DNA of 60,691 nt, from assembly GCA_964603935.1 (NCBI GenBank), contig CAZRWL010000004.1:1-60691 (forward strand), written 5' to 3'. Origin of the DNA: GWB1-37-8 sp964603935 (GTDB taxonomy: Bacteria; Patescibacteriota; Microgenomatia; Levybacterales; UBA12049). Of the stretch, positions 1 to 7,474 are shown in pieces. The translations under genes and the position numbers were made by a program. Position 1 is the first letter of the stretch. Every line of letters begins with the position of its first letter. The notes below the pieces were generated by a model. That model had not been told where the DNA came from. It did not search any database and saw only the letters and a list, made by a program, of their open reading frames with translations.

Positions 1-428
1 TTGCGCCACTCTCTCCACTCAGTTAGACCTTAATTCTTAATCATTGATAATTAATCCTTAGTCCATCGCTCCTCTCCACCCTAACCCTGACAGCGTCGTA
101 ATTTAGGTTGATTTATCAGTCTAAACTCGCGATTTTAGCCTCAAAAACACGTCATTTAGCGCATTCGTATTTTATTCTCTGGAATCCGTTTGCGATTGCC
201 GCAGCAGAGCATTACGGATTCTTGAGTCCGCCGAATATTCGCACTTCATGCCGTATTCGAATAGAATTGAAAAGGCATGAAGTAAGAGTAAGGCGGACGC
301 TATGAAAGAACGAGGTAAGCGATGTACTGTTGTGAAAATTCCCGCAGAACCTCGTGAAAAGTTATCCACATTTAAGTCCTATAATATTTTAATCCCGTGT
401 ATCAAACTATATCAAGCGCTTCCCTTCC
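1..428. other. Gene-free region with nested inverted repeats
   Basis: No convincing coding sequence is seen in these 428 bases; the short open frames here lack family features. The stretch holds inverted repeats: GTCCGCC (226-232) with GGCGGAC (292-298), enclosing ACTTCATGCC (243-252) with GGCATGAAGT (274-283), and GAATCCG (182-188) with CGGATTC (215-221). Read on the minus strand, a further ACGAGGT/ACCTCGT stem lies near 310-355. These could form a folded RNA. I do not recognise tmRNA, RNase P, SRP or 6S RNA signatures in it. Confidence 0.6.
386..415 (-). promoter_or_regulatory. Possible promoter reading into the hairpin region
   Basis: On the minus strand TTGATA (410-415) and TAAAAT (386-391) are separated by 18 bases. 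Transcription would run toward position 1 through the inverted repeats, with no gene in front of it, which would suit a non-coding RNA. The match is only moderate. Confidence 0.3.
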
Positions 429-1262
429 CTACGGAGCTTTGAGGCTGAGTGTCGCGAACAGCAGAAGAACAAAAAATGACACCCAAACATATCCCCACAC
501 TACATTTTTAAACAATCTTCTATCAAGCCATACTTGGGACAGCCCAATAAACACATAGAAAAACCCCGCCAGAAAAATTCCTATTAACATGGGGACTGCC
601 GGCCAAAACCAAACCGCCAAAGCCAGCTCAGCCGAACAAACAGTTAGCAAAAATATCCACAATAAGTTTGAAATGAGCTTACCATCCAAGGTATGAGTCC
701 AGAACGAATGCAGAATAAGCGGAAATGAAAGAGCAATAATCAAAAATAGTGTCAAAAAAACATTTGCATGCAAAGAAAAAATGACGTTTGAAAGAAAAAG
801 ATAAGTGAGAATAGTTATCACAAAAGACACTGTTCTGGCTGATGACAGCAATGCAATCGTCCTAATGGAAGAAACAATAAAGATATTCTCCGAAAGAAGC
901 AGTGAGTACAAGCCTATCGCATATACTAAAGTCATACCTATTCTTATTGCTAATCTAGCAGGAAACAAAAAATAGAACAATGCGCAGGCAAGGCTGTAGA
1001 AAAATGGAAGAATAAAAATTTGAGGCGAGAAATTATCTTTAATGTCTTTCTTTACCGCCCAGAAAATAAAAATATCAGTCAAAACAGAAAGCAAAATTGC
1101 AGCATACGCTCCTCTTTTTCCAAATAACTGTTCCGAAGAAAAAAGTATCAAGGATAATACTGCGACGCTGATAATAAATTTTTGTCTTTTTGGTATGTCA
1201 AAAAGAAGATCTTTCTTTTTCTTAATTTTGCGCCAAATTTGAATAAACTTTTTGAACATCAT
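429..1262 (-). CDS. Multi-pass membrane protein of unknown function
   Basis: A 277-residue protein with a short basic N-terminus (FKKFIQIWRKIKKKK) followed by about eight hydrophobic segments, so an integral cytoplasmic-membrane protein. I cannot assign a family or substrate. Its start overlaps the 3' end of yebC by about 41 bases, which suggests co-transcription and translational coupling with yebC. The second Met, one codon on, is an equally good start. It is the last gene before the gene-free region 1-428. Function unknown. Confidence 0.75.
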   Translation of the reverse strand: MMFKKFIQIWRKIKKKKDLLFDIPKRQKFIISVAVLSLILFSSEQLFGKRGAYAAILLSVLTDIFIFWAVKKDIKDNFSPQIFILPFFYSLACALFYFLFPARLAIRIGMTLVYAIGLYSLLLSENIFIVSSIRTIALLSSARTVSFVITILTYLFLSNVIFSLHANVFLTLFLIIALSFPLILHSFWTHTLDGKLISNLLWIFLLTVCSAELALAVWFWPAVPMLIGIFLAGFFYVFIGLSQVWLDRRLFKNVVWGYVWVSFFVLLLFATLSLKAP

Positions 1263-1950
1263 CCAACTCCCCTATTTTGTTTAAAAAATTAATAACTTTT
1301 TGCGATTTTTCCGGGTCTGAAATAACAATTGGACTTAGCGGTTTTTGAATAACTTCAGCCTTTTCTACGGCTATGCCTTTCTCAAGAAGGCGTTCCCGAA
1401 CAGAAAACAAATCGGCATAAGCAGTCTCAATAACTGCTTTATCTCCGGCATCTTCTATATCCTCCGCCCCGCTGGCAACAGCAATTTCAAAAAGCTCGTC
1501 TATTGTTTTTCCTTTTTTGTCCGCAACTATTTTGCCTACTTGGGAAAAAAGATACGCAACGGAACCCGGCTGACCAAAATTTCCGCCTTCTTTATTGAAT
1601 AGACTTTTTATTTCGCTGGTTGTCCGCAAAGTATTGTCTGTAGCAGCTTCGATAATTACGCTTACGCCCTCCGGAGCAAATCCCTCATAAAGCACTTCTT
1701 GCACCTCGCCCGTGTCCTTACCGACAGCTCTTTGAATCGCCCGCTCAATATTATCCTTGGGCATATTTACGGTTTTTGCTTCTTCGATCGCCAATCTCAA
1801 CCTAAAATTACTATCCGGGTCTGTAATTCCCCCACCTTGCTTAATCGCAATTGTTATGGCATTTGAGATCTTGGTAAAAGTAAGGCCTCTTTTGAGGTCT
1901 GCAGCTCCTTTTGCTCTTTTTATTGTAGCCCATTTTGAGTGTCCGGACAT
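1222..1950 (-). CDS. yebC: YebC/TACO1-family protein
   Basis: The 242-residue product begins with the family hallmark MSGHSKWATIKRAKGAAD and continues with the conserved FTKISNAITIAIKQGG, MPKDNIERAIQRAVGK and YEGFAPEGVSVIIE segments, so the whole YebC fold is present at normal length. YebC proteins were long annotated as transcriptional regulators; more recent work links them to translation of proline-rich stretches. The open frame extends 12 codons upstream, but the MSGHSKW Met is the universal family start. It is divergent from the TPR gene at 2028 and overlaps the downstream membrane-protein gene. Confidence 0.95.
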   Translation of the reverse strand: MSGHSKWATIKRAKGAADLKRGLTFTKISNAITIAIKQGGGITDPDSNFRLRLAIEEAKTVNMPKDNIERAIQRAVGKDTGEVQEVLYEGFAPEGVSVIIEAATDNTLRTTSEIKSLFNKEGGNFGQPGSVAYLFSQVGKIVADKKGKTIDELFEIAVASGAEDIEDAGDKAVIETAYADLFSVRERLLEKGIAVEKAEVIQKPLSPIVISDPEKSQKVINFLNKIGELDDVQKVYSNLAQN

Positions 1951-1973
1951 AAGCTTAATTATACTTTCTGCCG

Positions 1974-2002
1974 TTGACTTTTGCAAGAAAACATAGTATC
2001 AT
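1974..2002 (+). promoter_or_regulatory. Promoter of the TPR gene
   Basis: TTGACT (1974-1979) and TATCAT (1997-2002) are separated by exactly 17 bases, just upstream of the gene at 2028. The -35 element lies in the divergent yebC upstream region. Confidence 0.55.
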
Positions 2003-2027
2003 ATTGTGCACATAACTACATCCGCAA

Positions 2028-2741
2028 ATGACCTTATTAAAAGACAAAGCGATTCAAGCAATGCTTTTAGGTGAATGGCAAAACGCGATAAAACTTAACA
2101 AGGCTCTTCTACGTGAAAATCCAAGCGACATCGACGCGCTAAACCGTCTGGCGTATGCTTTCACGACTTTGGGCAGGATAAAAGATGCCAAATCTACTTA
2201 TAAAAAAGTCTTAAAATTAGACGCTCTTAATCAAATCGCCATAAGAAATATCAAGAAAATAACAGGCTTAAATAATCGAATCAACGAAAATACAAGCTCT
2301 ACCCAGCATCTCAACAATATTTTCCTTGAAGAAACAGGAAAAACAAAAATAATCTCTCTTGTAAATACGGCCCAACCAAAGGTTATTGCTCTTCTAACAA
2401 TAGGCCAGCCTGTTGCAATTGCCATAAAACGATCGAGAATATTCATTCAAAATCAAAATAATCGATATTTGGGAGTATTGCCTGATGATATAGGCAAAAG
2501 ACTTATTAAGCTCATAAAAGGCGGTAACAAATATGCAGCTTGCGTCAAGTCAGCAGGAGACACAAATGTTTCTGTTTTTATAAAAGAAGCTAAAAGAGCT
2601 GCAAGATACAAAAACCAGCCTTCTTTTCTGCAAATATCGGACAGCGATCTGAGTTTGCCAAAGGGAAAAACAAGAAATCAAAAAGAGTTTGGAGAGGAAG
2701 ACGACGAAAAAAATTATTTATTGGACGCGGAAGGGTCTTGA
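2028..2741 (+). CDS. TPR-repeat protein
   Basis: A soluble 237-residue protein. Residues about 5-75 hold two tetratricopeptide repeats (AIKLNKALLRENPSDIDALN, then the LGRIKDAKSTYKKVLKLDAL unit), which normally serve protein-protein contact. The rest is basic and not recognised, ending in an acidic, disordered-looking tail (EEDDEKN). No signal peptide is visible, so it is probably cytoplasmic. It stands alone on the plus strand and its last 28 bases overlap convergently with a small minus-strand gene. A specific partner cannot be named. Confidence 0.8.
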   Translation: MTLLKDKAIQAMLLGEWQNAIKLNKALLRENPSDIDALNRLAYAFTTLGRIKDAKSTYKKVLKLDALNQIAIRNIKKITGLNNRINENTSSTQHLNNIFLEETGKTKIISLVNTAQPKVIALLTIGQPVAIAIKRSRIFIQNQNNRYLGVLPDDIGKRLIKLIKGGNKYAACVKSAGDTNVSVFIKEAKRAARYKNQPSFLQISDSDLSLPKGKTRNQKEFGEEDDEKNYLLDAEGS

Positions 2742-2875
2742 AATACGATTCTTCCCTTCGAAAGCTTTTTCTTTGCTTGGCGAATAGCCGACTCATCACT
2801 AAGACTCTTAAGCGAAATCACAGAAAGTATTACTGACACAAAACCTATCAAAATGATTACATGCCAAATATTCAT
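2714..2875 (-). CDS. Small single-pass membrane protein (53 aa)
   Basis: This 53-codon frame starts with MNIWHVIILIGFVSVILSVISLKSL, one hydrophobic helix, followed by a charged cytoplasmic-looking tail (AKKKLSKGRI). It begins 12 bases after the stop of the LytR_C gene (2888-3691) on the same strand, which supports a real two-gene unit. Its 3' end overlaps the convergent TPR gene by 28 bases. No family is recognised. Position, frame and the clean transmembrane helix are the evidence. Confidence 0.6.
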   Translation of the reverse strand: MNIWHVIILIGFVSVILSVISLKSLSDESAIRQAKKKLSKGRIVFQDPSASNK

Positions 2876-2887
2876 AAACAATAAGTG

Positions 2888-3691
2888 TTAAAACGGCGAA
2901 GCACCCGCTTTGTCCTCTCCTATTGTTATAGTAATATCGGAAACTGCATTGCTGCTTTCTTTAACGCTTTTATATTTTAACATTTTAGTTAACTTTTTAA
3001 CCGTATAAGTTTCTTTATCAGTATAGAAAATTTCGGATGTTTTTATAGGACTATCCGATGTCGCAACAATTATAACATTTCCGCCCATATTCGTAATAAG
3101 TCTCGCCAGTCTATTTCCAAAACCAACCACGTCCGTTCCATTGATAATCCGTATTGTTTGACTGTCTCTTTCCATTAACTCATCGCTAACTTGCCTTCCG
3201 ACAATTTTATCCGCTTCTGCCGCGCTTAAATTTTGCGCAATTTCTCTCACGTTGATTTCGCTATCTTTAACGCTTCGGGCGAAAAACGAGAGCCTTAAAA
3301 GGTCTATGATTGTTAGGTTTGTTTGCAGATTATTGTAATTTAAAATCGCTTTTAAGAAAAACGCGGAGTTATTCTGATTCATATCCAAAGAGTTTGAAAC
3401 TATAAATCCATTGATGGGAACTTTCAGGAATTTTCCGGCATTGGCAAACTCAATGCTCTTATTTAATTTAAAAATTGCGATGGTTTTTTCGCCTGGAGAC
3501 AACGACATAACCTTAACGCTCCTATTATCCGAAACGCTGATGGTGAATCTTCCAAAATCGTCAAACTGACCGGCTCTTACAACCAATATAATCTTAAAAA
3601 TCAAAGAGATTCCGGCAATCACTGCAAGAAATATAAGGAAAACAATAGCAATCTTCGTATTACTAGCAACTGCTTCTTTTTGTTTTCTCAT
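2888..3691 (-). CDS. Membrane-anchored LytR_C-domain protein
   Basis: 267 residues: short basic N-terminus, one transmembrane helix (about 13-38, IAIVFLIFLAVIAGISLI), then an extracytoplasmic part. Residues about 175-262 match a LytR_C domain (IRIINGTDVVGFGNRLARLI, then ITITIGED). The middle is distantly like the LytR-CpsA-Psr catalytic fold, but I do not see its Arg/Asp catalytic set. A role at the cell envelope is inferred. It follows a 48-residue Lys-rich gene by 4 bases and precedes a small membrane-protein gene, making a three-gene unit. Confidence 0.75.
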   Translation of the reverse strand: MRKQKEAVASNTKIAIVFLIFLAVIAGISLIFKIILVVRAGQFDDFGRFTISVSDNRSVKVMSLSPGEKTIAIFKLNKSIEFANAGKFLKVPINGFIVSNSLDMNQNNSAFFLKAILNYNNLQTNLTIIDLLRLSFFARSVKDSEINVREIAQNLSAAEADKIVGRQVSDELMERDSQTIRIINGTDVVGFGNRLARLITNMGGNVIIVATSDSPIKTSEIFYTDKETYTVKKLTKMLKYKSVKESSNAVSDITITIGEDKAGASPF

Positions 3692-3695
3692 AGGC

Positions 3696-3842
3696 CTAGA
3701 AGTCTTTGCGCTTTTTCTCGATTATCTTGGGCATAGAAAAAGTAGGAGCGCCCATCCCTACAGACATAGAAGAGATATTTTTTGAATCTTTTTTCTTCTT
3801 TTTCTTTTCCCCCTTATAAAATCCTCCCATCCCACCACCCAT
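3696..3842 (-). CDS. Small Gly/Lys-rich protein (48 aa)
   Basis: A 48-residue frame starting MGGGMGGFYKGEKKKKKK and ending EKKRKDF. It has one of the best ribosome binding sites in the window: GAGGAGGTGA about 8 bases before ATG. The stop is 4 bases before the LytR_C gene start, so the two are translationally linked. It is very basic, with no transmembrane segment, and probably disordered; it could bind nucleic acid or a membrane surface. No family name is claimed. Confidence 0.7.
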   Translation of the reverse strand: MGGGMGGFYKGEKKKKKKDSKNISSMSVGMGAPTFSMPKIIEKKRKDF

Positions 3843-3927
3843 AATAAAATTTCACCTCCTCTGCAAAGCAGAACTAATAATTAATATTATCTCAATAATC
3901 CAACACAAAAATCAAGAATTAAAGGCA

Positions 3928-4185
3928 TTATCTATAAACTCCCTGCCTATGTTCAACCTTTATTATCTCCAATATGCTTAATTCTTTATTAAATTCATAA
4001 ATGATTCTATAGTCTCCAACTCTAAATTTATAATAACCAGCAAGATCTCCATGCAATTTTATTCCTAAATTAGGATTTTGCTTTATCTTATCAAAGGCTT
4101 CATCTATTTTATTTTGAATTCGCAGGGGAAGTTTCGAGATTTTTCTGTTAGTCTTTTTAGGAAGAATAAGTGTTTTAGCGGGCAT
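3928..4185 (-). CDS. RelE/ParE-family toxin
   Basis: 85 residues with the compact RelE/ParE fold pattern: an N-terminal helix pair (LPLRIQNKIDEAFDKIKQNP), then LHGDLAGYYKFRVGDYRIIYEF and C-terminal IIKVEHRQGVYR. The Arg in RVGDYRIIY and the C-terminal His-Arg are typical of mRNA-cleaving RelE relatives. Its start overlaps the antitoxin gene by 11 bases, the standard toxin-antitoxin layout. Target and activity are inferred from family. Confidence 0.88.
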   Translation of the reverse strand: MPAKTLILPKKTNRKISKLPLRIQNKIDEAFDKIKQNPNLGIKLHGDLAGYYKFRVGDYRIIYEFNKELSILEIIKVEHRQGVYR

Positions 4186-4450
4186 TTCTTTTCTTAAGTT
4201 GTTTCCTGAACTCTTCCAAAGTTATATACTTTCCTTCAGCAATCTCCTTCTCAGCTTCCCTAATATCATCCATGGAATTCTCAAGTGTATAAATTGTCTC
4301 CTCCATTGATTCTAAATATTCGGGAGACACAATCGTAGCTTTAATTTTCCCCTTTTTTGTAATGTCCACACGGGAATAATCCTCGTTAACTTGATCAACG
4401 AGTTTTAGAAGATCGCGTCTTGCTTGAGTAACAGGAATTGTTTGAATCAT
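4175..4450 (-). CDS. Phd/YefM-type antitoxin
   Basis: 91 residues. The N-terminal half (TIPVTQARRDLLKLVDQVNE, then VDITKKGKIKATIVSPEYLESM) is a Phd/YefM DNA-binding and dimerisation domain; the acidic and helical C-terminus would wrap the toxin. It neutralises the RelE-type toxin encoded downstream with an 11-base overlap and should repress its own promoter. Its promoter lies inside the 3' end of the pseudouridine synthase gene. Confidence 0.88.
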   Translation of the reverse strand: MIQTIPVTQARRDLLKLVDQVNEDYSRVDITKKGKIKATIVSPEYLESMEETIYTLENSMDDIREAEKEIAEGKYITLEEFRKQLKKRNAR

Positions 4451-4470
4451 ATATTTATATATGTATTCTC

Positions 4471-4499
4471 AGTGTACATAATTCCGCTCACATTGTCAA
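4471..4499 (-). promoter_or_regulatory. Promoter of the RelE/Phd operon
   Basis: Minus-strand TTGACA (4494-4499) and TACACT (4471-4476) are 17 bases apart; the start codon follows at 4450. The -35 box overlaps the last codons of the upstream rluA-type gene. AT-rich ATATATTTATATAT near 4450-4463 could be part of the operator. Confidence 0.7.
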
Positions 4500-5228
4500 G
4501 ATGATGCTTAAAAAATTTTTTAAATCTTCCGGCAGGGGGCTTTCGAAGCTTAAAAGATCGTTTGTTCGGGGATGGTGAAAGGAGATTTTGGAGGCGTGGA
4601 GGAAAATCCGCGGTAATAATTTCCTGTCGTTCCTGCCTGTTTTTCTTCCCGCATACAAAGGGTCTGCGAAAATAGGATGATGAATGTATTGCAAATGCAC
4701 TCTTATCTGATGCGTCCTCCCCGTCTTCGGATAAAGCTCCACCAAACTCAAACTCTCTTGGAAATTTGAAATTTGAAATTTGAAATTTGAAATTACGCGG
4801 TAACGCGTAACGGACTCCCGTCCGTCCGCGATAACTCCGAATCTTTTTCTATTCCACGGCAGTCTTCCCACGGCAACATTTATCTCTCCTATCGCAGACT
4901 CTATTTTCCCGTGGGCCAAAGCAATGTAAGTTTTCTGCACTTTTCTTTCCTTAAATTGAGACTGAAGATTTACGAAACTTTCAGGATTTTTGGCAACCAA
5001 AAGAATTCCCGAAGTCTCTTTATCCAAACGATGCACAATCCCCGCTCTTTTATAAAAATCCGATTCCCTATCAATTGAAAATTGAAAATTGAAAATTGAA
5101 AATTTTTCCTCCACCCAATCCTGCACCGTCATCAAATCTTTTGTTGTGTCTGCCCTATTCACAATCATCCCCGCAGGCTTGTCCAAAACCAACAAATCCC
5201 CGTCCTCAAAAATAACCTTCATCTCCAT
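4488..5228 (-). CDS. RluA-family pseudouridine synthase
   Basis: 246 residues. The catalytic motif HRLDKETSG holds the conserved Asp that isomerises uridine in rRNA or tRNA, and the C-terminal ELYPKTGRTHQIRVHL and HLAD-type segments are present. The start at MEMKVIFEDGD is preferred over a Met eight codons upstream because family similarity begins there. Two stretches do not belong to the family: FSIFNFQFSID (before the catalytic motif) and ISNFKFQISNFQ (middle). Both are encoded by 7-bp tandem repeats (5075-5102, 4761-4794), so they look like repeat-derived insertions. The target nucleotide is unknown. Confidence 0.9.
   Translation of the reverse strand: MEMKVIFEDGDLLVLDKPAGMIVNRADTTKDLMTVQDWVEEKFSIFNFQFSIDRESDFYKRAGIVHRLDKETSGILLVAKNPESFVNLQSQFKERKVQKTYIALAHGKIESAIGEINVAVGRLPWNRKRFGVIADGRESVTRYRVISNFKFQISNFQESLSLVELYPKTGRTHQIRVHLQYIHHPIFADPLYAGRKTGRNDRKLLPRIFLHASKISFHHPRTNDLLSFESPLPEDLKNFLSIILTM
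4761..4794. repeat. 7-bp tandem repeat inside the pseudouridine synthase gene
   Basis: The unit GAAATTT is repeated almost five times. It is inside the reading frame and encodes the low-complexity peptide ISNFKFQISNFQ. Confidence 0.9.
5075..5102. repeat. 7-bp tandem repeat inside the pseudouridine synthase gene
   Basis: The unit TTGAAAA is repeated four times, in frame, encoding part of FSIFNFQFSID just ahead of the catalytic HRLDKETSG. Confidence 0.9.
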
Positions 5229-5259
5229 GTTTAAAATAATACCATAAATCAATTTGTCC

Positions 5260-5288
5260 TTGACTTAACAATCTGGATTTTGTATGCT
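5260..5288 (+). promoter_or_regulatory. Promoter of the Clp N-domain cluster
   Basis: TTGACT (5260-5265), 17-base spacer, TATGCT (5283-5288). The predicted transcript start is almost at the ATG at 5298, so the first gene may be read from a nearly leaderless message. Confidence 0.55.
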
Positions 5289-5297
5289 CTCCTTGAT

Positions 5298-5807
5298 ATG
5301 GTAACGTCTAAAGAAACACAACCGGATATAACATCAAGAACGGAACGCGGATATTTATTTTCGGAGGGAAGAGGGGGAGGCGCAAAAAGAGTTATTGATA
5401 GTGCAAGAAAATTGGCAAATAAACTACGAAGTCCAGTAATCAATACCGGTCATATTTTATGGGCAATCGCTGATAATCCAGATAATCTAGGCAGTGAACG
5501 CCTTCAGGAAAAAGGAGTACCGCTACATTCGCTTCGAAAAAATTTACGTGCCCACTTATTCCATAACCACAAATTGGAGGACGATGGCCACAATGAAGGT
5601 AAGGAATTTAGCCAATCAGCACAAAATACGCTTAAGTTAGCTCAGGAGGAAGCCATGAGAAGGAACGGTCATCGCCTCATTAACACTTATGATTTATTAT
5701 TAGGAATTATCCAAGATGGCACAGCGTCTCCGAATATTGGAACAAAAGTATTAGATGAAATCCCAACCCGAAAAGGCAAATTTTCCCTTCACATAGATTA
5801 TCGATAA
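5298..5807 (+). CDS. Stand-alone Clp N-domain protein 1
   Basis: 169 residues made of two Clp_N (ClpA/ClpC N-terminal) half-repeats: RVIDSARKLANKLRSPVINT...HILWAIADNP and FSQSAQNTLKLAQEEAMRR...LINTYDLLLGIIQD. No AAA+ ATPase module follows. In ClpC-type unfoldases this domain docks adaptors and substrates. A free version could compete for or deliver them, which is inference. The start at MVTSKETQ is preferred over a Met six codons upstream because it sits right after the promoter. It is the first of three such genes in a row. Confidence 0.8.
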   Translation: MVTSKETQPDITSRTERGYLFSEGRGGGAKRVIDSARKLANKLRSPVINTGHILWAIADNPDNLGSERLQEKGVPLHSLRKNLRAHLFHNHKLEDDGHNEGKEFSQSAQNTLKLAQEEAMRRNGHRLINTYDLLLGIIQDGTASPNIGTKVLDEIPTRKGKFSLHIDYR

Positions 5808-5831
5808 TTCTCCTATAACTCATAGAGCTGT

Positions 5832-6308
5832 ATGGCAGGACAAGAACAAAGATCACTTGCTGAAAGACTTGGAACATTTAATTTTTCAGAAGAAGCAAGA
5901 CAAGCTTTGGAATTCGCAATCGGAAAAGGACGCAATTTTGGATATATAGAGACAACCCACATTCTGCTGGGATTACTTAATAATCCGGGTAACAAAGCGT
6001 GCAAATTACTTCTTACCAAACGCGATCTAAATTTGCAAACCATAAAAGCCAACGTTGATTTTTTGCTTGAACACGAAAAAAGAGATTTGTCTAAGGATAC
6101 TCCAATAAATTTTACTCCAAGAGCAAAAAACGCGGTACTCTTTGCGCTAACAGAAGCTGCAAAAGAAGATAATCAAGGAACTATCGACACTCATCATCTT
6201 CTATTTGGGCTCTTATCGGACAGAAATGCAATAGCTACGGTATTGCTTGAACCCTATGGAATTACACAAGAAAACCTGACAGAACTAAGGAAAATGACAA
6301 AACCTTGA
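5832..6308 (+). CDS. Stand-alone Clp N-domain protein 2
   Basis: 158 residues with the clearest Clp_N match of the three: FNFSEEARQALEFAIGKGRN...YIETTHILLGLLNNPGNKA and FTPRAKNAVLFALTEAAKED...TIDTHHLLFGLLSDRNAIA. Together these form the complete double Clp_N fold seen at the front of ClpC/ClpA. No ATPase domain is present. It lies 24 bases after the first Clp_N gene and is probably co-transcribed. An adaptor-like role in regulated proteolysis is inferred. Confidence 0.85.
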   Translation: MAGQEQRSLAERLGTFNFSEEARQALEFAIGKGRNFGYIETTHILLGLLNNPGNKACKLLLTKRDLNLQTIKANVDFLLEHEKRDLSKDTPINFTPRAKNAVLFALTEAAKEDNQGTIDTHHLLFGLLSDRNAIATVLLEPYGITQENLTELRKMTKP

Positions 6309-6345
6309 CTTAAAACATATAAAATTATAGAATTGTCAAATCATT

Positions 6346-6780
6346 ATGCAACCAAAAGAAGCAGATCGAACTCAACCTACAGCAATTTTTCTACAACCCG
6401 GCTTATATTCAGCCCTTGTGGAATCTGCAAGAGCTAACGGCAGAAATGCTATAACTACCATAGATATTCTTTGGCTACTTATAGGTAATCCTGAGGCAAG
6501 CGAAATATTGGAAACTGCAGGCATAAACATAAAGAGAGTTCAAGGCTTAATAGAAAAAGATCATTCCCTGCTAAGCTTACAGGCTCCAATTTTTTGGAAT
6601 AAATTTACAAGAAGCGCTCATCACACATTAGCTGAAATTGCGAAAAATCGTCCGCAGGGTAACAGAGAGCTTTCTCTAGCAGATATCGCATCAGGAATAA
6701 TTAAGCCAAATTCTGTGCCAAGCGTAGCTAAAAGCACATTATTTTTTGCAGGACTTAAACATGGAACAATAGCTTCTTAA
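6346..6780 (+). CDS. Stand-alone Clp N-domain protein 3 (divergent)
   Basis: 144 residues with the same two-repeat layout, but degenerate: FLQPGLYSALVESARANGRNAITTIDILWLLIGNPEASEI and FTRSAHHTLAEIAKNRPQG...LSLADIASGIIK. The repeat positions and spacing support a Clp_N relation; individual sequence similarity is low. It follows protein 2 by 37 bases, with a possible extra promoter (TTGACT at 6305) in the gap. The 3' end overlaps a convergent membrane-protein gene by 26 bases. Confidence 0.65.
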   Translation: MQPKEADRTQPTAIFLQPGLYSALVESARANGRNAITTIDILWLLIGNPEASEILETAGINIKRVQGLIEKDHSLLSLQAPIFWNKFTRSAHHTLAEIAKNRPQGNRELSLADIASGIIKPNSVPSVAKSTLFFAGLKHGTIAS

Positions 6781-7453
6781 TCCTTCCAATCCACCCCTCT
6801 TGTCTGGCCAGAAAAGCGATTGATGAAATAAGCATTGCAATAAGAATTACGTTTTCGGGAATGAGCATAGGGGCTGTAAAATTATTTACCAAAGAAATAG
6901 TGGAGAAACTGATTAAAAACAACAGTGCTATATTCCCCTCTTTAAGTTTGCCGTTCAAAAGCCGGGGCAAAAGAAATCTTAAAAAGACTATAAACAAAAC
7001 AAAATAGACCGCGACCAAACTGACTGCTCTTTGGATAGTAAATCCGTTTTCGGAAAACATAAAATATCCCAGAAAGCCAATTGGAAGCGTAACCGAAAAT
7101 GCAATCGAGAAAAAATCAGCCATTCTTCCCAAAGGCAATGGATCTTTTTTACGGCTTCGTAAAAATAAGAACCCTGCTCCTGCCCCCGCCACTCCTCCCA
7201 AAAGAGACAGCCCCGGAAAATACGGAAACAATAAAAAAATAAATAAATTGGATAAGATGTTTTTCTCATGAAATATTCCATAAAAAAGTCTTGCGAAAAA
7301 AAGACAAGAAAGACTCCCTAAGAAAATTATGTTAAAAAGTTTTTCCATTGTTACGTCTTTCCGCAGAAAAATAAAATCATCCTGAGCCAATAAATAAACG
7401 CAGTATAAAAAAATAAAAAAACAAATTAAAAGAACAAGAATGAAAAATTGCAT
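6755..7453 (-). CDS. Lgt-like integral membrane protein
   Basis: 232 residues with about seven transmembrane helices. The central segment FFARLFYGIFHE...LSLLGGVAGAGAGFLFLRSRKK...GRMADFFSIAFSVTLPIGFLGYFM resembles prolipoprotein diacylglyceryl transferase (Lgt), including the Gly-Gly motif and a polar segment next to it. The canonical Lgt His-Gly-Gly-Leu catalytic signature is not clear, so the enzyme may be divergent or have another role. It lies 21 bases downstream of an MFS transporter gene on the same strand. Confidence 0.5.
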   Translation of the reverse strand: MQFFILVLLICFFIFLYCVYLLAQDDFIFLRKDVTMEKLFNIIFLGSLSCLFFARLFYGIFHEKNILSNLFIFLLFPYFPGLSLLGGVAGAGAGFLFLRSRKKDPLPLGRMADFFSIAFSVTLPIGFLGYFMFSENGFTIQRAVSLVAVYFVLFIVFLRFLLPRLLNGKLKEGNIALLFLISFSTISLVNNFTAPMLIPENVILIAMLISSIAFLARQEGWIGRIKKLLFHV

Positions 7454-7474
7454 ATTAAACCAAGTTTGACTTGG

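Noticed and set aside
362..370. Perfect DnaA box TTATCCACA, suggesting a replication origin
   Set aside because: Only one box is present, with no cluster, no AT-rich unwinding region and no dnaA or dnaN nearby.
60..380. tmRNA or RNase P RNA on the minus strand
   Set aside because: No tRNA-like ends, no tag frame ending in Ala-Ala, and no RNase P core motifs could be found; only generic hairpins remain.
4750..5110. CRISPR-like array
   Set aside because: The tandem units are 7 bp with no spacers; they are simple repeats in a gene. No CRISPR was found anywhere in the window.
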